Origin: Chara braunii
Taxonomy: Eukaryota; Streptophyta; Charophyceae; Charales; Characeae
Length of the DNA stretch: 64,000 nt
NCBI GenBank assembly: GCA_003427395.1
Contig: BFEA01000106.1
Location: forward strand, 2,799,067 to 2,863,066
Reading direction: 5' to 3'
Part shown: piece by piece, positions 9,775 to 20,682 of the stretch
How positions within the stretch are numbered: the stretch's first letter is position 1
Layout of the letters: the number at the start of each line of letters is the position of its first letter
Translations under genes and position numbers: made by a program
Notes under the pieces: model-generated
The model's input: only the letters and a program-made list of their open reading frames with translations
What the model was told of the DNA's origin: nothing
Databases searched by the model: none

Positions 9775-10385
9775 GTGATAGGATAAGGCTCCAGTGTGAG
9801 GAACATCCTATTACTCGCCTCTACGTGTACATATATCTTAGATAGTTAGGTTGACAGACTGAAGATGGGGTACTCCTGTGCGGGTCATCCCATGGTCTGT
9901 CTAAAGTCCAAACCAGTTAGACTAAAANGGTTGACAGACTGAAGATGGGGTACTCCTGTGCGGGTCATCCCATGGTCTGTCTAAAGTCCAAACCAGTTAG
10001 ACTAAAACCAGTGGTAGGATACTCATGTCTGAGTTATCCTACTGCTTGAGTAAGTATGAGGTGAAGGCTTCTGTCGGAGTCTTCTTACTTCGTACTTACA
10101 TTTGATCGGACTATATTATAGTCCACAGATAGAGTTGAAGTTCACATCGCTGAACTTCGTGTAGGGCGATAGTGAGGGAGATGTTGAGATTTTGTGACAT
10201 GTGTGTATTTGCAGATCATTTTAATCAAGGAGACTTGTTCTGAGTCTATACAAGTCTACATGTCGTTGCCTTATGGTAACAGGTTGGTTCGCGAACGCAA
10301 CCGTCACTCGCCCTCTACACCCACACTTTGCATAAACCCTTGCACTAAAAGGCATTTCTGATTTTTGAGTCAGTGTATGAAGGGT
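9775..10385. repeat. Hairpin chain 2
   Basis: Hairpins follow one another at 9775-9814 (GTGATAGGAT/ATCCTATTAC, one wobble), 9854-9900 (ACAGAC/GTCTGT plus inner stems), 10014-10042 (GTAGGATA/TATCCTAC), 10050-10099 (GTAAGTA/TACTTAC), 10108-10124 (GGACTATA-T-TATAGTCC), 10137-10158 (GAAGTTCA/TGAACTTC), 10265-10280, 10282-10302 and 10336-10385. Four share an inner CTY-NNNNNN-GRG tip with a 6-nt loop (CAGTGT, CTGTGC, ATGTCT, CTGTCG). The outer stems are unrelated in sequence. Confidence 0.75.
9849..10007 (+). repeat. Identical 79-bp duplication around a single N
   Basis: 9849-9927 and 9929-10007 are identical and separated by one N (9928). This is the mark of two overlapping contig ends that were scaffolded rather than merged. 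The true sequence probably has one copy, so one hairpin of chain 2 is duplicated artificially. Confidence 0.85.
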
Positions 10386-10727
10386 CTGTGTTTGGTCAAA
10401 AGACGTCCTTGAATAACTGAGTCGAAAAAGGAATGTCTGGCAGAGGGGTTTAGAGGCGTAGGTGTAATGTGTGTAGAAGTGAATGAATGGTTGACTCTGT
10501 TAGGATTGCGAAATGCTTTTGTTTTGTCTGGAGGTCAGTAAGACGATCAACCACGTGTTATTCACTCAACTCGCATTTGCTTATGCTTCCCTGAGCCTCG
10601 ACTAAGACATTTCGTCGACTTGTAACCTTTATACATCTGGTTTGGGTTTCCGACTTTTACCATTTTGATGTTGAATGGATTAGGACAATTGACAAAGGCG
10701 AAAGAGCCTTATTTATATCCTGTTTCT

Positions 10728-10835
10728 TTGAAAGGTCATGAACCTATCTTTTATTTTTGATGCATATTTGACAGGTCATGAACCTATTTTTATCTGTGAT
10801 GTTTGTTGAAAGGTCAAAAACTTATTGATTGTTTC
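10728..10835 (+). repeat. Three short tandem units with AGGT/ACCT palindrome
   Basis: GAAAGGTCATGAACCT-like units recur at roughly 40-bp steps. The palindrome AGGT-CATGA-ACCT is kept in two and degraded in the third. Flanks 10390-10728 and 10835-11100 show no feature. Confidence 0.5.
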
Positions 10836-11401
10836 TCTTTCAAAGTCAAAGCTCTGTTCATTCTGATGTTTGCCTTTGTTTGTGTAAAAATGTAAAATAC
10901 ATCTCCTTGTCTTTTCAGTCTCAACCTTTGAAATGTATTCGTCATGTATGTATCGATTTAAAAACATTTTATATAACATATATAATTTATGGGTTAAGTC
11001 TGAATAGAATAGAATTTAGTACGCGCGAAAGATAGTCAGTCGAGTCGACCTGAATTGTAAGTCGGGTCGAGAGATCAGCACCCCGATGCCCGACACGTAA
11101 ACGGGTCAGTCTTAGGCATTCAACCGTGCGTATACCTATGCTACGACGATCGAGAAAACACCCTCGGCCGACCTACCTCTACAAAGGCATGTAAAAACCT
11201 TCGCATGTGGGCCAGTAGCTCAGCAGGAATAGGCCTACCAGAGGGTGGTGACAACCCCTCGGGTAGAGGTGAGTTGTACCTCGCGACGTCCCGACCTGTC
11301 GCAGGGCGTCGTGAGAGGTATAGCACATGCACACAGTCGGAGTGGTGACTAGTTGTTCTTTTAAGAATAAATCCTGCGTGACACCTCCGTGAGGTTCAAC
11401 G

Positions 11402-11436
11402 CTCCCCATCATGGGGGAGTCCCCATCATGGGGGAG
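11402..11436. repeat. Doubled palindrome at the inversion junction of copy A
   Basis: The palindrome CCCCATCATGGGG occurs twice in tandem (17-bp step). It lies exactly between the inverted head and the normally oriented body of copy A, and it is absent from copies B, C and D. Confidence 0.7.
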
Positions 11437-11570
11437 GGACCGCCGCGCGCGACAACGTACATGTAGAAAACGACAAAAGACAAACAACAAGACAACACTC
11501 CTAGTCCCTTAGTAGCCAACCCATAACTCTCCGATGAGGAAATCGGATAGGCGTCACGCATGAGACTTAG

Positions 11571-11577
11571 TATAAAA
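11571..11577 (+). promoter_or_regulatory. TATA box of family H copy A
   Basis: TATAAAA sits in a block conserved with B (17003) and C (20676), about 50 bp after a shared CCCATAACT phrase. In D the same site has decayed. Confidence 0.45.
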
Positions 11578-12352
11578 CCGCGCCGATGCAGGGCTAACTC
11601 ATATCGACTCGCAATGCAAGCATACGCAATGATGGTGTACTACGTAGTACCCATGCTCATGCGGTCCTCGTTAATCTCGAGGGTCGCATTCGACACTCAA
11701 GTGTCGGCTGACACGCGCCCCTTCTGCACCCTGCGAAGAGTGGGTGGTACACAAGTCCATACCTGTGGTGGCAATCGTCTTTTATTGCTCTATAGACCAA
11801 CTCTATCATCCAGGGTCCGGGAAGAAGTCAAGGGGTTTGACTTTGACGGCTGCCACGGACTACAACGTCCGACTATCAAAATCAATAAGCAAAATCACTA
11901 AGTAAATAGATAAGCATTCCAACACCCATATATCAAATCAGGACTCGAGATATCAATAAAAGAAGGGGGAAACATAAACCCATCAGAAATGCAGATCGTG
12001 CGACACATGGTTGTCATTCGCACTGGCTCCAAAGTATGACCCATATACCAAGCTTCAAAATACTAACCTGCATAAAATACAGGCACACACAATAGCCACA
12101 TTGCCATACACCAATATGGTCAACTTTACGGTTCCCTGTAACTCACATCACGCCTCACACACTCAAGTCCCAGTCATAGTACAACTCTCCATAAATCTCA
12201 TAAGTTCTTTATAATGACCATTTAAAATAAGTTCGGTTAAAACCCTTAAAGAAACAATACTAAATCTCAGGGCTAAGGCAATCAAGTTGAGGTACAGGTG
12301 TAAGCAAAGTTGTGTCGTGAGCCGACAAGTCGCCGATCAACCAACCGACCTG

Positions 12353-12365
12353 TTATCAGTGATAA
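12353..12365. repeat. Conserved palindrome, copy A
   Basis: TTATCA-G-TGATAA is present in all four family H copies (also 17894, 21427 and 37070) while the flanks drift. It could be a protein-binding site or an RNA hairpin. Confidence 0.6.
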
Positions 12366-12649
12366 TAGAAGACGATCCTCGTGAGATCAAGCTGAAACTA
12401 GTCCAAATCCTACATCGAACGTCCAAAGAGGGCCTGTATCATAAGACAGTTCAATGTCCAAGTTAAATCGTCAATGTGTGGAGATCAAATCCTCATGACA
12501 CGTTCCTACTTAAGACTCTCCTGATAACCAAGCCTAGGTCTGTCTCTAAGTCAGTGCCTAAAGAAAGGTAGACCTATGATAAATTCTTCTTCATATAGAG
12601 TGGATCACCAGAGTCGTCACCTGTCAAAATATAATTTATCTCTTCTAAA

Positions 12650-12990
12650 CTAAAAAAATCTCGGCAGCGCTTCCCGTAGGAAAAGTGTCTTTTCATAATT
12701 TATATCAGCCTAAATATGAAAACAGAAATAATCCTCAACTTTCCAAAGTTAAATTTTGTCCAACTCCCTAAATTAGTAAAAATTTTGACAACACTCCCTT
12801 TAGAAATGGGGACTTCCCATATTTTTACTAGGTCATGTATAAGATTTAGACAAGTTGAACTTTGAAAAACCAAAATTTGACTAACTTCTTGAATTTGCAG
12901 AAATTTCGGCAGCGCTTCCCGTAGAAAAAGTGGCTTACCAAAATTTATACAAAGCCAAGTATAACAAAAGATCCTAGAAAATGCGAGAAT
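12650..12990 (+). repeat. Three 123-bp internal units of copy A
   Basis: The phrase AATTTCGGCAGCGCTTCCC recurs at 12663, 12787 and 12908. Each unit continues with AAAAGTG, AAATTTATAC and CAAATTTTGTC-like phrases. Copies B and C carry five units, D three. Confidence 0.8.
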
Positions 12991-13144
12991 TAATTTAAGT
13001 AAAATAAAGTTAGCTCAGAAAATGTAAAAATTAAACAAACTCCTATCGCTCTAGCACGTAGCGAGCCTCTAAAGCAACTACCTGTCAAACTGAACCTCAT
13101 GCTAAGTAGTAGTCGCACTCAGTCACATGCAGGCCAAACCACAT

Positions 13145-13153
13145 AGGTAAGTA
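13145..13153 (+). promoter_or_regulatory. Conserved 5' splice-site-like motif
   Basis: AGGTAAGTA follows a block conserved in copies A, B (18934) and C (22466). It matches the eukaryotic donor consensus, and the surrounding CCACA...TCACC phrase is conserved too. No matching acceptor was identified. Confidence 0.35.
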
Positions 13154-13242
13154 TTCTCACCAACCCAAAACACCTTTAGCAAATAATAGTATATAGTCTT
13201 TCAATGATTTATCCCTTCATACCCAGCTTACATAGGGCATCG

Positions 13243-13694
13243 AGTTAGGTCATTCATCTTACAAACAATGTCAACTATTTGCCTTAGTTATACACGAACA
13301 GGTTGCACAACTACTTTTCTCTTCATTGGGTACATGACTAAGCCATTCATCTTAGAAACAATGCTTAGCCGCCCTGAATTGTTTAAATAGCCAAGTTATA
13401 CATATCTCTCTGAGCTTAATCTTCAAAAGTGAGCATAAGACTAAGCCATTCGTCTTAGAAACAATGAACAGCCTGCCCAAGTTACCTTCAGTCATATCTC
13501 TTAGTTATACTCTCTTCAGTTGTGATAAGGCTATAGTCAAACCATTCGTCCTTGAAACAATGTCTGGCTAACTCAGTTCTCATATACATATAGGTATAGA
13601 ATTATAGAGAGTCATATTCCTTTTGTTATATTATAATCATGTGGCCTTAGACTTAGACCATTCATCTTAGAAACAATGTCTAGTCTTCATGGCC
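13243..13694 (+). repeat. Covarying hairpin array, family H copy A
   Basis: Five hairpins about 100 bp apart share the core CATTCATCTTAGAAACAATG, in which CATT pairs with AATG, but each has its own outer stem: CTAAG/CTTAG (13338-13368), AGTCAAAC/GTCTGGCT with a wobble and a mismatch (13535-13569), and GACTTAGAC/GTCTAGTC extended by GGCC/GGCC (13643-13694). Units at 13243 and 13441 pair less well. Conserved loop with variable but complementary stem is the pattern expected for a folded nucleic acid. Confidence 0.8.
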
Positions 13695-13709
13695 TTGTGT
13701 GACCCGTGT

Positions 13710-14720
13710 GTGTATATTATGAGGTGATGAAATGTGAGAGCACGGGGCCAAAAAACTAAGGGAACCAACTTCATCTCGGGTTCTACGCTGTCTCGGAATC
13801 TGAGAGGCAACCAAATCAGCCTTGATTTCTTATACTTCTGTTGCAATAAAGGACATGTCTTTGGTAAACAATATATTAACACAACTTCAATTGTTTGTCT
13901 CATGCCTTTACATGCAATAAACGGTTGAAAACAAATTACCATTTTTTTGTTTTCTTGTGCACCTTTTCACGTTTTGGAAAACTGTAGAGTATCGGAGGCG
14001 TTACCTTCAGCCACCAGTTAATCAAACTTTGAAGTGGGTTAACACTCAACCTAAACTCAACACTACCTTGCCTGAGTTGCCTCGATGGTGCCAAGAGATT
14101 GGTGTATATCATTTTAAGCTCAAGCACAATAAATGTTGTTACAATTGCATAGTAACATAGTTGATGCTCTATCTCGTCATCCGAGATGTTATATGAATTT
14201 GATATGTTCTTCAGTCTTTGTAAGTCCATTGTGAAAACAACCTTCAGTAATCCTATTTTTTTGTCTATCTTTACCCAGTTACTAACACCGGTTGCTAGCC
14301 TTATTTCTGCATAAAGGATGATATATTACTCTGTGTACATGCAACGTGTGACTGGCCGTGAGTGTCGGATGTTGACACAATCAACTTCGAAGTCTTGGGT
14401 GAATGCCATGACAACAACAAACATTTTCAAATCACTATGAGAATTTGTTGCAAAAGGTGTTTTTAGTGTAAAATCAAGAAATTCTTATGCCAACGGAATA
14501 AAATCCATTGACAATAACCCCTTGGTTTGCTAACAACTCTTCCTATTCCTAAAGACCCCAACGAATCTGTTTCCATCGACTTCACCTACACTGGCAAAAA
14601 AATCAGAAACGGGTTCGTTCAAAATATGGTGCGCATTGATAAGTTTTTCAAGTTTATCAGCTTTATTTCTTTACCATCCAATGCACGGACACTCCTCATC
14701 ATCGAGGAATTCAAAAATCA
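13710..14720 (+). pseudogene. Ty3/Gypsy RNase H and integrase remnant
   Basis: Translations in shifting frames show a retrotransposon polyprotein piece in the right order. About 13960-14160 reads WRRYL-like then LKWVNTQPKLNTTL (RNase H C-terminal part), followed by VDALSRHP (14160-14185), the usual junction to the integrase zinc finger. At 14527-14700, LPIPKDPNESVSIDF and IDKFFKFISFISLP match the start of the integrase core (family: P.P..PW..VSMDF, then VDRFSKMAHF). Frameshifts and stops make it non-functional. It may be the same family as the integrase end at 40.6 kb. Confidence 0.75.
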
Positions 14721-14724
14721 CCTA

Positions 14725-14919
14725 TGCTGGTCGCCGGGCCACTTGGGCTCCTGGACCTCGCCTCGGTTGGCTCCCGGCAGCCCGGCCACTTGAGTCCCCT
14801 GGTTGGCTACCGGGTGACCCAAGTGGATTTCACAGCGAAGGTCCCACTTGGATTCCGCAACCCCAATCCCACACCTTAGGCAAAAAAAAAAAATTCGATC
14901 TTTTGCAGGGGCGGGGGGG
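14725..14919 (+). repeat. GC-rich repeat running into the gap
   Basis: Sequence rich in GGGCCACTTGGG, CCCGG and GGTTGGCT, then an A-run, resembles the CTAG-ended GC-rich MITE family at 55.9 and 61.6 kb. The element is cut by the N gap, so its class is not provable here. Confidence 0.35.
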
Positions 14920-15889
14920 NNNNNNNNNNNNNNNNNNNNNNNNNNNNNNNNNNNNNNNNNNNNNNNNNNNNNNNNNNNNNNNNNNNNNNNNNNNNNNNNN
15001 NNNNNNNNNNNNNNNNNNNNNNNNNNNNNNNNNNNNNNNNNNNNNNNNNNNNNNNNNNNNNNNNNNNNNNNNNNNNNNNNNNNNNNNNNNNNNNNNNNNN
15101 NNNNNNNNNNNNNNNNNNNNNNNNNNNNNNNNNNNNNNNNNNNNNNNNNNNNNNNNNNNNNNNNNNNNNNNNNNNNNNNNNNNNNNNNNNNNNNNNNNNN
15201 NNNNNNNNNNNNNNNNNNNNNNNNNNNNNNNNNNNNNNNNNNNNNNNNNNNNNNNNNNNNNNNNNNNNNNNNNNNNNNNNNNNNNNNNNNNNNNNNNNNN
15301 NNNNNNNNNNNNNNNNNNNNNNNNNNNNNNNNNNNNNNNNNNNNNNNNNNNNNNNNNNNNNNNNNNNNNNNNNNNNNNNNNNNNNNNNNNNNNNNNNNNN
15401 NNNNNNNNNNNNNNNNNNNNNNNNNNNNNNNNNNNNNNNNNNNNNNNNNNNNNNNNNNNNNNNNNNNNNNNNNNNNNNNNNNNNNNNNNNNNNNNNNNNN
15501 NNNNNNNNNNNNNNNNNNNNNNNNNNNNNNNNNNNNNNNNNNNNNNNNNNNNNNNNNNNNNNNNNNNNNNNNNNNNNNNNNNNNNNNNNNNNNNNNNNNN
15601 NNNNNNNNNNNNNNNNNNNNNNNNNNNNNNNNNNNNNNNNNNNNNNNNNNNNNNNNNNNNNNNNNNNNNNNNNNNNNNNNNNNNNNNNNNNNNNNNNNNN
15701 NNNNNNNNNNNNNNNNNNNNNNNNNNNNNNNNNNNNNNNNNNNNNNNNNNNNNNNNNNNNNNNNNNNNNNNNNNNNNNNNNNNNNNNNNNNNNNNNNNNN
15801 NNNNNNNNNNNNNNNNNNNNNNNNNNNNNNNNNNNNNNNNNNNNNNNNNNNNNNNNNNNNNNNNNNNNNNNNNNNNNNNNNNNNNNNNN
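14920..15889. other. Assembly gap (970 N)
   Basis: Unsequenced. Open frames drawn through it are meaningless. Confidence 0.99.
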
Positions 15890-15961
15890 CGTCGAACAAC
15901 GTTCTGTTTTTTTTTTTTACTTCATTTTTTATGGACTGATTGATCAATTGGTGGACCGCAC

Positions 15962-15987
15962 ATGCACCCACACCCACACACACGCAC

Positions 15988-16030
<43 letters not shown>

Positions 16031-16255
16031 TAAATACAACCACCCACGTTGAACTGCGTGCTGTTTTTTTATTTATTTATTGATTGATTGATTGATTGAT
16101 TGGTGGGGGAGGGGTTGCCCCCTCCTTCGGCACACGCACACGCACACACACACACAAACACACACAAACACACACAAACACACACAAACACACAGATACA
16201 AACTCATATACACACACATACACACACACACACACCTACACCCACTTACACACCC
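15962..16255. repeat. (CA)n microsatellites
   Basis: Two CA-rich arrays (15962-16028 and 16132-16240) are separated by a TTTA/GATT stretch. A short (TA)n follows at 16266-16283 and an A-run at 16317-16335. Confidence 0.9.
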
Positions 16256-16354
16256 CAACGCGATCGTATATATATATATATATTCTCAATCAATCAATCT
16301 ATATGCGTGTGTATCAAAAAAAAAAAAAAAAAAAACCTCTTTTGCTTTTTTTTT

Positions 16355-16445
16355 CTAGGTTATTTTTTCGGGTGCCCGGACACCCAACTTGTGGCCGGAT
16401 ACTTGCCTGGGTCCCAAGCTGGGCATGACCGCCGGACAGGGTTCC
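16355..16445 (+). mobile_element. Partial GC-rich MITE end
   Basis: CTAGG, TTTTTTCGGGTGCCCGG, ACACCCAACTTGTGGCCGG and GCTGGGCATGACC closely match the 5' part of the hAT-like MITE at 55967-56424. It stops where family H copy B begins, so B may have inserted into it or truncated it. Confidence 0.55.
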
Positions 16446-17002
16446 GGTGTCAAGCGCATCGGTCCCACGCAGGGCGGGACCCTCCCGGCCCCGTCACGCA
16501 GGAGTTGGTCTACCTCGTTGCGATACACATGGAGCTTCCGCAAGCTACTCCGACCGAGTGCGCCAACCATACCTCTCGCGAGCCCCTACGACAGGATAGG
16601 GTCAACGTGAGGTACGACTTTACCTCCACTTGCGGGAGCTGTCACCTCCCTTCGGTGGGCGTATCCCTGCCGAGCGACCAGTCCACAATACGAAAGCTAA
16701 TCAGTTGCAATCGCAGAGGTGGATCAGCCGATGACGTTTCTCGTTCGCTGTAGCATAGGGGGTACGTGTGGTCTTACGCCTCTAACGAACCCACACGCGA
16801 ACCGACGCACTGAGGGGCTGAAGTCCCAAGCGCGACTCGTGTCGGTCGACTAGGACGCACCCCACATACCACGCGTTACACCACAACACTCACACACGGA
16901 ATGACACAAAACAAACAACACAACAACATTCCTAGTCTCTTTTGTAGCCAGCCCATAACTCTCCCACGCGGAAATCGGTTTGGCGACGCGAGCGAAACTT
17001 AG

Positions 17003-17009
17003 TATAAAA
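17003..17009 (+). promoter_or_regulatory. TATA box of family H copy B
   Basis: TATAAAA lies in the same conserved block as in copies A and C. Confidence 0.45.
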
Positions 17010-18189
17010 TTGCGCGGATGCAGAGTCTTCCCATATCGACTAGCAATGCATGAATATGCAAGCAGTCGGAATAATGACGTACTATGTAGTGCCCATAATC
17101 AAGCGGTCCCTCGTGGATCCGTGTACCGTTTATGGCACTCAAGTGTCAATCTCGAAGTATCGTGAGGGTCGAACCCTTCACGATATTGCACGACTGAAAC
17201 AAGAGTCGTCCGGCCCCCGCGGCACCTTCGGCTCTTAGGCCGAGTGTCCTGATGGGCAGTGCAAATAGACTCTGCGTGGGGGGTGATCCCTTCCACGTGT
17301 AATTTAGGACCTGGGGTATCTTGGAAAAGGACCTCGAATCCAGGCTCAGGACCAACGTTCGACTAAGAAATAATAAGAAGTGAAACGGTGAAAGGAAGGG
17401 AGTCACATTTCCTCTCTCAATTTCATCCCCAATTAAACCTTTAAGCGAGAGCTCTTTCGGCCACACAAACACTCAAACATAAATATGTACGTATATACAT
17501 AGAGGAGAATAAATATGTGACGATCATTTCTCACAATCACAGTGAGACTCCTCTCAACCAGATATATGTATGTGATCGCAGACAGTCAAATCCAAAGTTC
17601 GAGCCACAAAACATACCTGCAATCACATGAAAGAATCAACCAAAAAGTTCACTACACGATGTCAAATTTAACCATTCTCTATACTCATACCCCCTTGCTT
17701 TAGCCATGCAAACCCCAGCCTTTGTCCAACCTTCCAAAATAAGTACTCAGTACCTTAGTTAAATGACGATTCAATAAAAGTCCGGGTGAAAACCTTAATA
17801 AAATAGTTAAAATCACCAAGTTAAAGCCTTAAGGTTGGGTGGTCGAGAGTGGATTGGAGTTGAGTCGTAAACTGACGAATCGGCAAACGACCTGTTATCA
17901 GTGATAACAAAAAATAATCATCGTGGGATAAGGCTGAATCTAGCCAAAATCATGAATCAAATGTCCAAAGACGGCCTGTGTAATAAGACATGTCAATGCC
18001 CAACTAAATCATCAGTGTATGGGGAATGAATCTCCATAGCATATTCTCATTCAAGACGATCTGCCAACTAAATCTAAGTCTACCCCTAAGTCAGTATCCA
18101 AAGAAAAGGTAGACGTTTAACAGAATCTCCCCCATACAGAGTGAATTGCCAATATCACCACCTGTCGAAATATAATATATTTCCTTTAA

Positions 18190-18770
18190 ACCAAGAAAAT
18201 TTTGGCAGCGCTTCCCATTGGAAAAGTGTCTTTCTCAGAATTTACTAACTTGAATATGAAAAATGAAATAATTTTTAACTCTCAAAGGTCAAATTTTGTC
18301 TAACTCTCCGAATTAGTAAACATTTGGGCAGCATTTCCTTTAAAAAAGTAGACTTCCCAGATTTATACTAAGTCAGATAAGAACCCAAAAGTTTGACTTG
18401 AGTTCAACTTAAGACAAAATTCAACTAACCTTTTAAATTTGTAAAAATTTTCGGCAACGCTTCCTTAAAAAAAATGTTATTCCCAGATTTATACAAAGCT
18501 AAGTTTAAAATTTAAAATAATTTTCACTTCTCAAGGTCCAACTTTGTCTAACTCACTGAATTAACAAACATTTGGGCAACACTCCCGTTAGAAAAGGAGA
18601 CTTTCCAGATTTTTTCTAAGTCACATATAAAGTTTAGTTAAGTTAAACTTTGAAAAGTCAAAATTTGACCAGCTCCCTGGTTTTGTAGAAATTTTCGCCA
18701 GCGCTTTCCGTAGAAAACGTGGCTTACCAAGATTTATACAAGACAAAGTATAAGAAAAAATCCCAGAAAA
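18190..18770 (+). repeat. Five 123-bp internal units of copy B
   Basis: The GGCAgCgCTtCC phrase starts at 18204, 18327, 18454, 18575 and 18697, a spacing of 121-127 bp. Units 1 and 5 keep the GC-type phrase and the middle units an ACACTCC-type one; copy C shows the same ordering, so the array arose before the copies separated. Confidence 0.8.
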
Positions 18771-19026
18771 TGCAAAAACTGACTTAAGCAAAATAAGCCT
18801 AACCCATAAAATGAAGGAATTGAAACTAACTCTTATAGCTCTAGCACGCGGCGAACATCTAAAACACTTCCTATAAACTGAAACTCGGAGCAAGTAGTGA
18901 TCTCTCTCAGTCACATGCAAGGCAAAACCACATTGGTAAGTACTTTCACCAATCCCCAAGTCAAATCCTCATAGATTAGTTTGTGAAACCCTTAGATGAT
19001 TTATCCTTTATACCCAACTTATATAT

Positions 19027-19786
19027 GGCATGATGCTAGATTATTCAGCTTAGAAACAATGCCTAACATGCCTTAAGATATACACGAACAGATTGCACAA
19101 CTACTTTTCTCTTCTTTGGGCATATGAGTAGACTATTCAACTTAGAAACAATGTCTAGCCACCTTGAACTGTTTAATATCGAAAGTTTAATCATTTCTGA
19201 CTTTGTTCTCAAAATGAAATGAAAATATATGCAGGGGAATGAACCATTCGAAATAATGCTTAACTTGCCCAGATTACTTTCGATTATACTTTGTAATTTT
19301 CCTTTTCTTCTTAGCGATATGGCTTAGCGCTGCACCATTAAGCTTAGAAATAATGTCCAACTATCAGTTCACATGCAAGTATAAATAAAATATTTCATGT
19401 TATATTAAGTTTATACTTATGTGCGTGGTTTTTAGGCTAAACCATTCAACTTAGAAACGATGCTTCACCTTAGACCAGAAATCCTCCCTCAAAAATAAAA
19501 CAAAAGGTTGAACCATTCAGCTTATAAACAATGTTCAACTTATTCTCAAAGCCATTCAAAGCACGAGGTTGGATCCCTTAGCCCAACTTTAGTCAGAAAC
19601 CCCAAAAGGAAACAGACAGATCAAAACGTGCACTCAGAAACAATGCTTGGTCCCAAAATCAGCCAGGCAAACCCTCAGAAATAAACACAATAACCAGGTC
19701 ATTCAACTTAGAAACAATGTCCGGTCCTTCATAAAACAGTCAAATTAACATAGCCCTTGGTCATTCAACTTAGAAACAATGCCCAA
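19027..19786 (+). repeat. Covarying hairpin array, family H copy B
   Basis: Eight or nine units carry a core CATTCAACTTAGAAACAATG. Clear stems: GGCATG/CATGCC (19027-19072), TAGAC/GTCTA (19129-19157), GTTGAAC/GTTCAAC (19507-19539), ACCaGG/CCGGT (19693-19725) and TTGG/CCAA (19757-19786). Units near 19240, 19340, 19440 and 19630 keep only part of the pairing. Stems differ completely between neighbours although cores are nearly identical. Confidence 0.8.
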
Positions 19787-20049
19787 CCCTTGGTTGACCT
19801 GGTCAAAACGCATGCAAACTGTCTTCCTCCCACCTTCCCCCAGTTCATCCCTTAGTCTGCTTTCAGTCACAATAAAGAGGAAACATAAGTTTTTCACATG
19901 CATTCCTTTTATTAAATCTGATTAGATCCTGAAAGGAAAACAAAAATTATAGGGAAACACATGCATACAATAGTCAAACTAGAGGGAGATAGTCAAACAT
20001 GGGTATAGTGGGGTCATACAAATAGAAAAATGATATACCTGTTAGTTCC

Positions 20050-20081
20050 CTGCCTCCAGAACCTCACATAGGTTCTGGCAG
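20050..20081 (+). terminator. 3'-terminal hairpin of copy B
   Basis: CTGCC (20050-20054) pairs with GGCAG (20077-20081), and an inner AGAACCT/AGGTTCT stem is perfect. Copy C has the same outer stem with a different inner stem. A role at the RNA 3' end (processing or termination) is inference. Confidence 0.5.
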
Positions 20082-20675
20082 AGCTCCCGCTGTCGGGCGC
20101 ATCGGTTCGGCATCGCACGAAGCAGCGCGGGACCCTCCCGGCCGCGTCACTCAGGAGTTGGTTTATATCCTTCGTCGCGAATATACATGGAGCTTCCGCA
20201 AGCCACTTCGGCCGAGTGCGCCAGCCATACCTCTCGCGAGCCCCTACGACAGGATAAGGCCTACGCGAGGCACGACTTACCTCCACCTTACGGGAGCTGT
20301 CACCTCCCTTCGGTGGGCGTATCCCCGCCGAGCTACCAGTCCACAATACGAAAGATGATGAGTTGCAATCGCAGAGGTGGACCAGCCGAGGGCGTTTCTC
20401 GTTCGCTGTAGTATAGGGGGTACGCGCGGTAATATGCCTCTATCGGACCCGCACGAGAACCGACATCTTGGGGGGCTGAGGTCCCAAGCGCGACTCGTCG
20501 CCGGTCGACTAGGACGCATCCCACTCACCACGTGCACACCACTTTACGAACACAAAACTAAAACACACACACACACACACACATCGAACAACGTGACAAC
20601 ACTCCTAGTTCCTTCAGTAGCCATCCCATAACTTTCTGATGCGGAAATCGGATAGGTGTCGTGCACGAGACATAG

Positions 20676-20682
20676 TATAAAA
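20676..20682 (+). promoter_or_regulatory. TATA box of family H copy C
   Basis: TATAAAA, positionally equivalent to 11571 and 17003. Confidence 0.45.

Larger units (their letters stand above)
11100..13700 (+). mobile_element. Family H repeat, copy A (rearranged, 3' truncated)
   Basis: From about 11450 on it matches copies B and C in order: TATA box, GACACT-CA-AGTGTC palindrome, GGGTTTGACTTTGAC phrase, GTTATCAGTGATAA palindrome, three 123-bp units, a GGTAAGTA motif and the hairpin array. The first part (11100-11420) matches the head of the element in the opposite orientation, so it is locally inverted. No protein is encoded. The 3' end gives way to Gypsy sequence. The class is unknown; a non-autonomous LTR-type element (LARD) is possible because the unit has a promoter-like TATA but no coding region. 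Confidence 0.75.
16446..20086 (+). mobile_element. Family H repeat, copy B
   Basis: A complete-looking 3.64-kb non-coding unit. It runs from TGTCAAGCGCATCGG to a terminal hairpin and GCAGAGCTCCCGC, where copy C begins in the same orientation. Order of parts: GC-rich head with GGAGCTTCCGCAAG, TATA box (17003-17009), palindrome GTTATCAGTGATAAC (17894-17908), five 123-bp units, donor-like GGTAAGTA (18935-18942), hairpin array. Frames above 100 codons exist in the head (for example minus 17146-17472), but they are not conserved between copies. Confidence 0.8.

Noticed and set aside
14636-16043. Open frames above 360 codons on both strands
   Set aside because: They consist almost entirely of N; no stop can appear in a gap.
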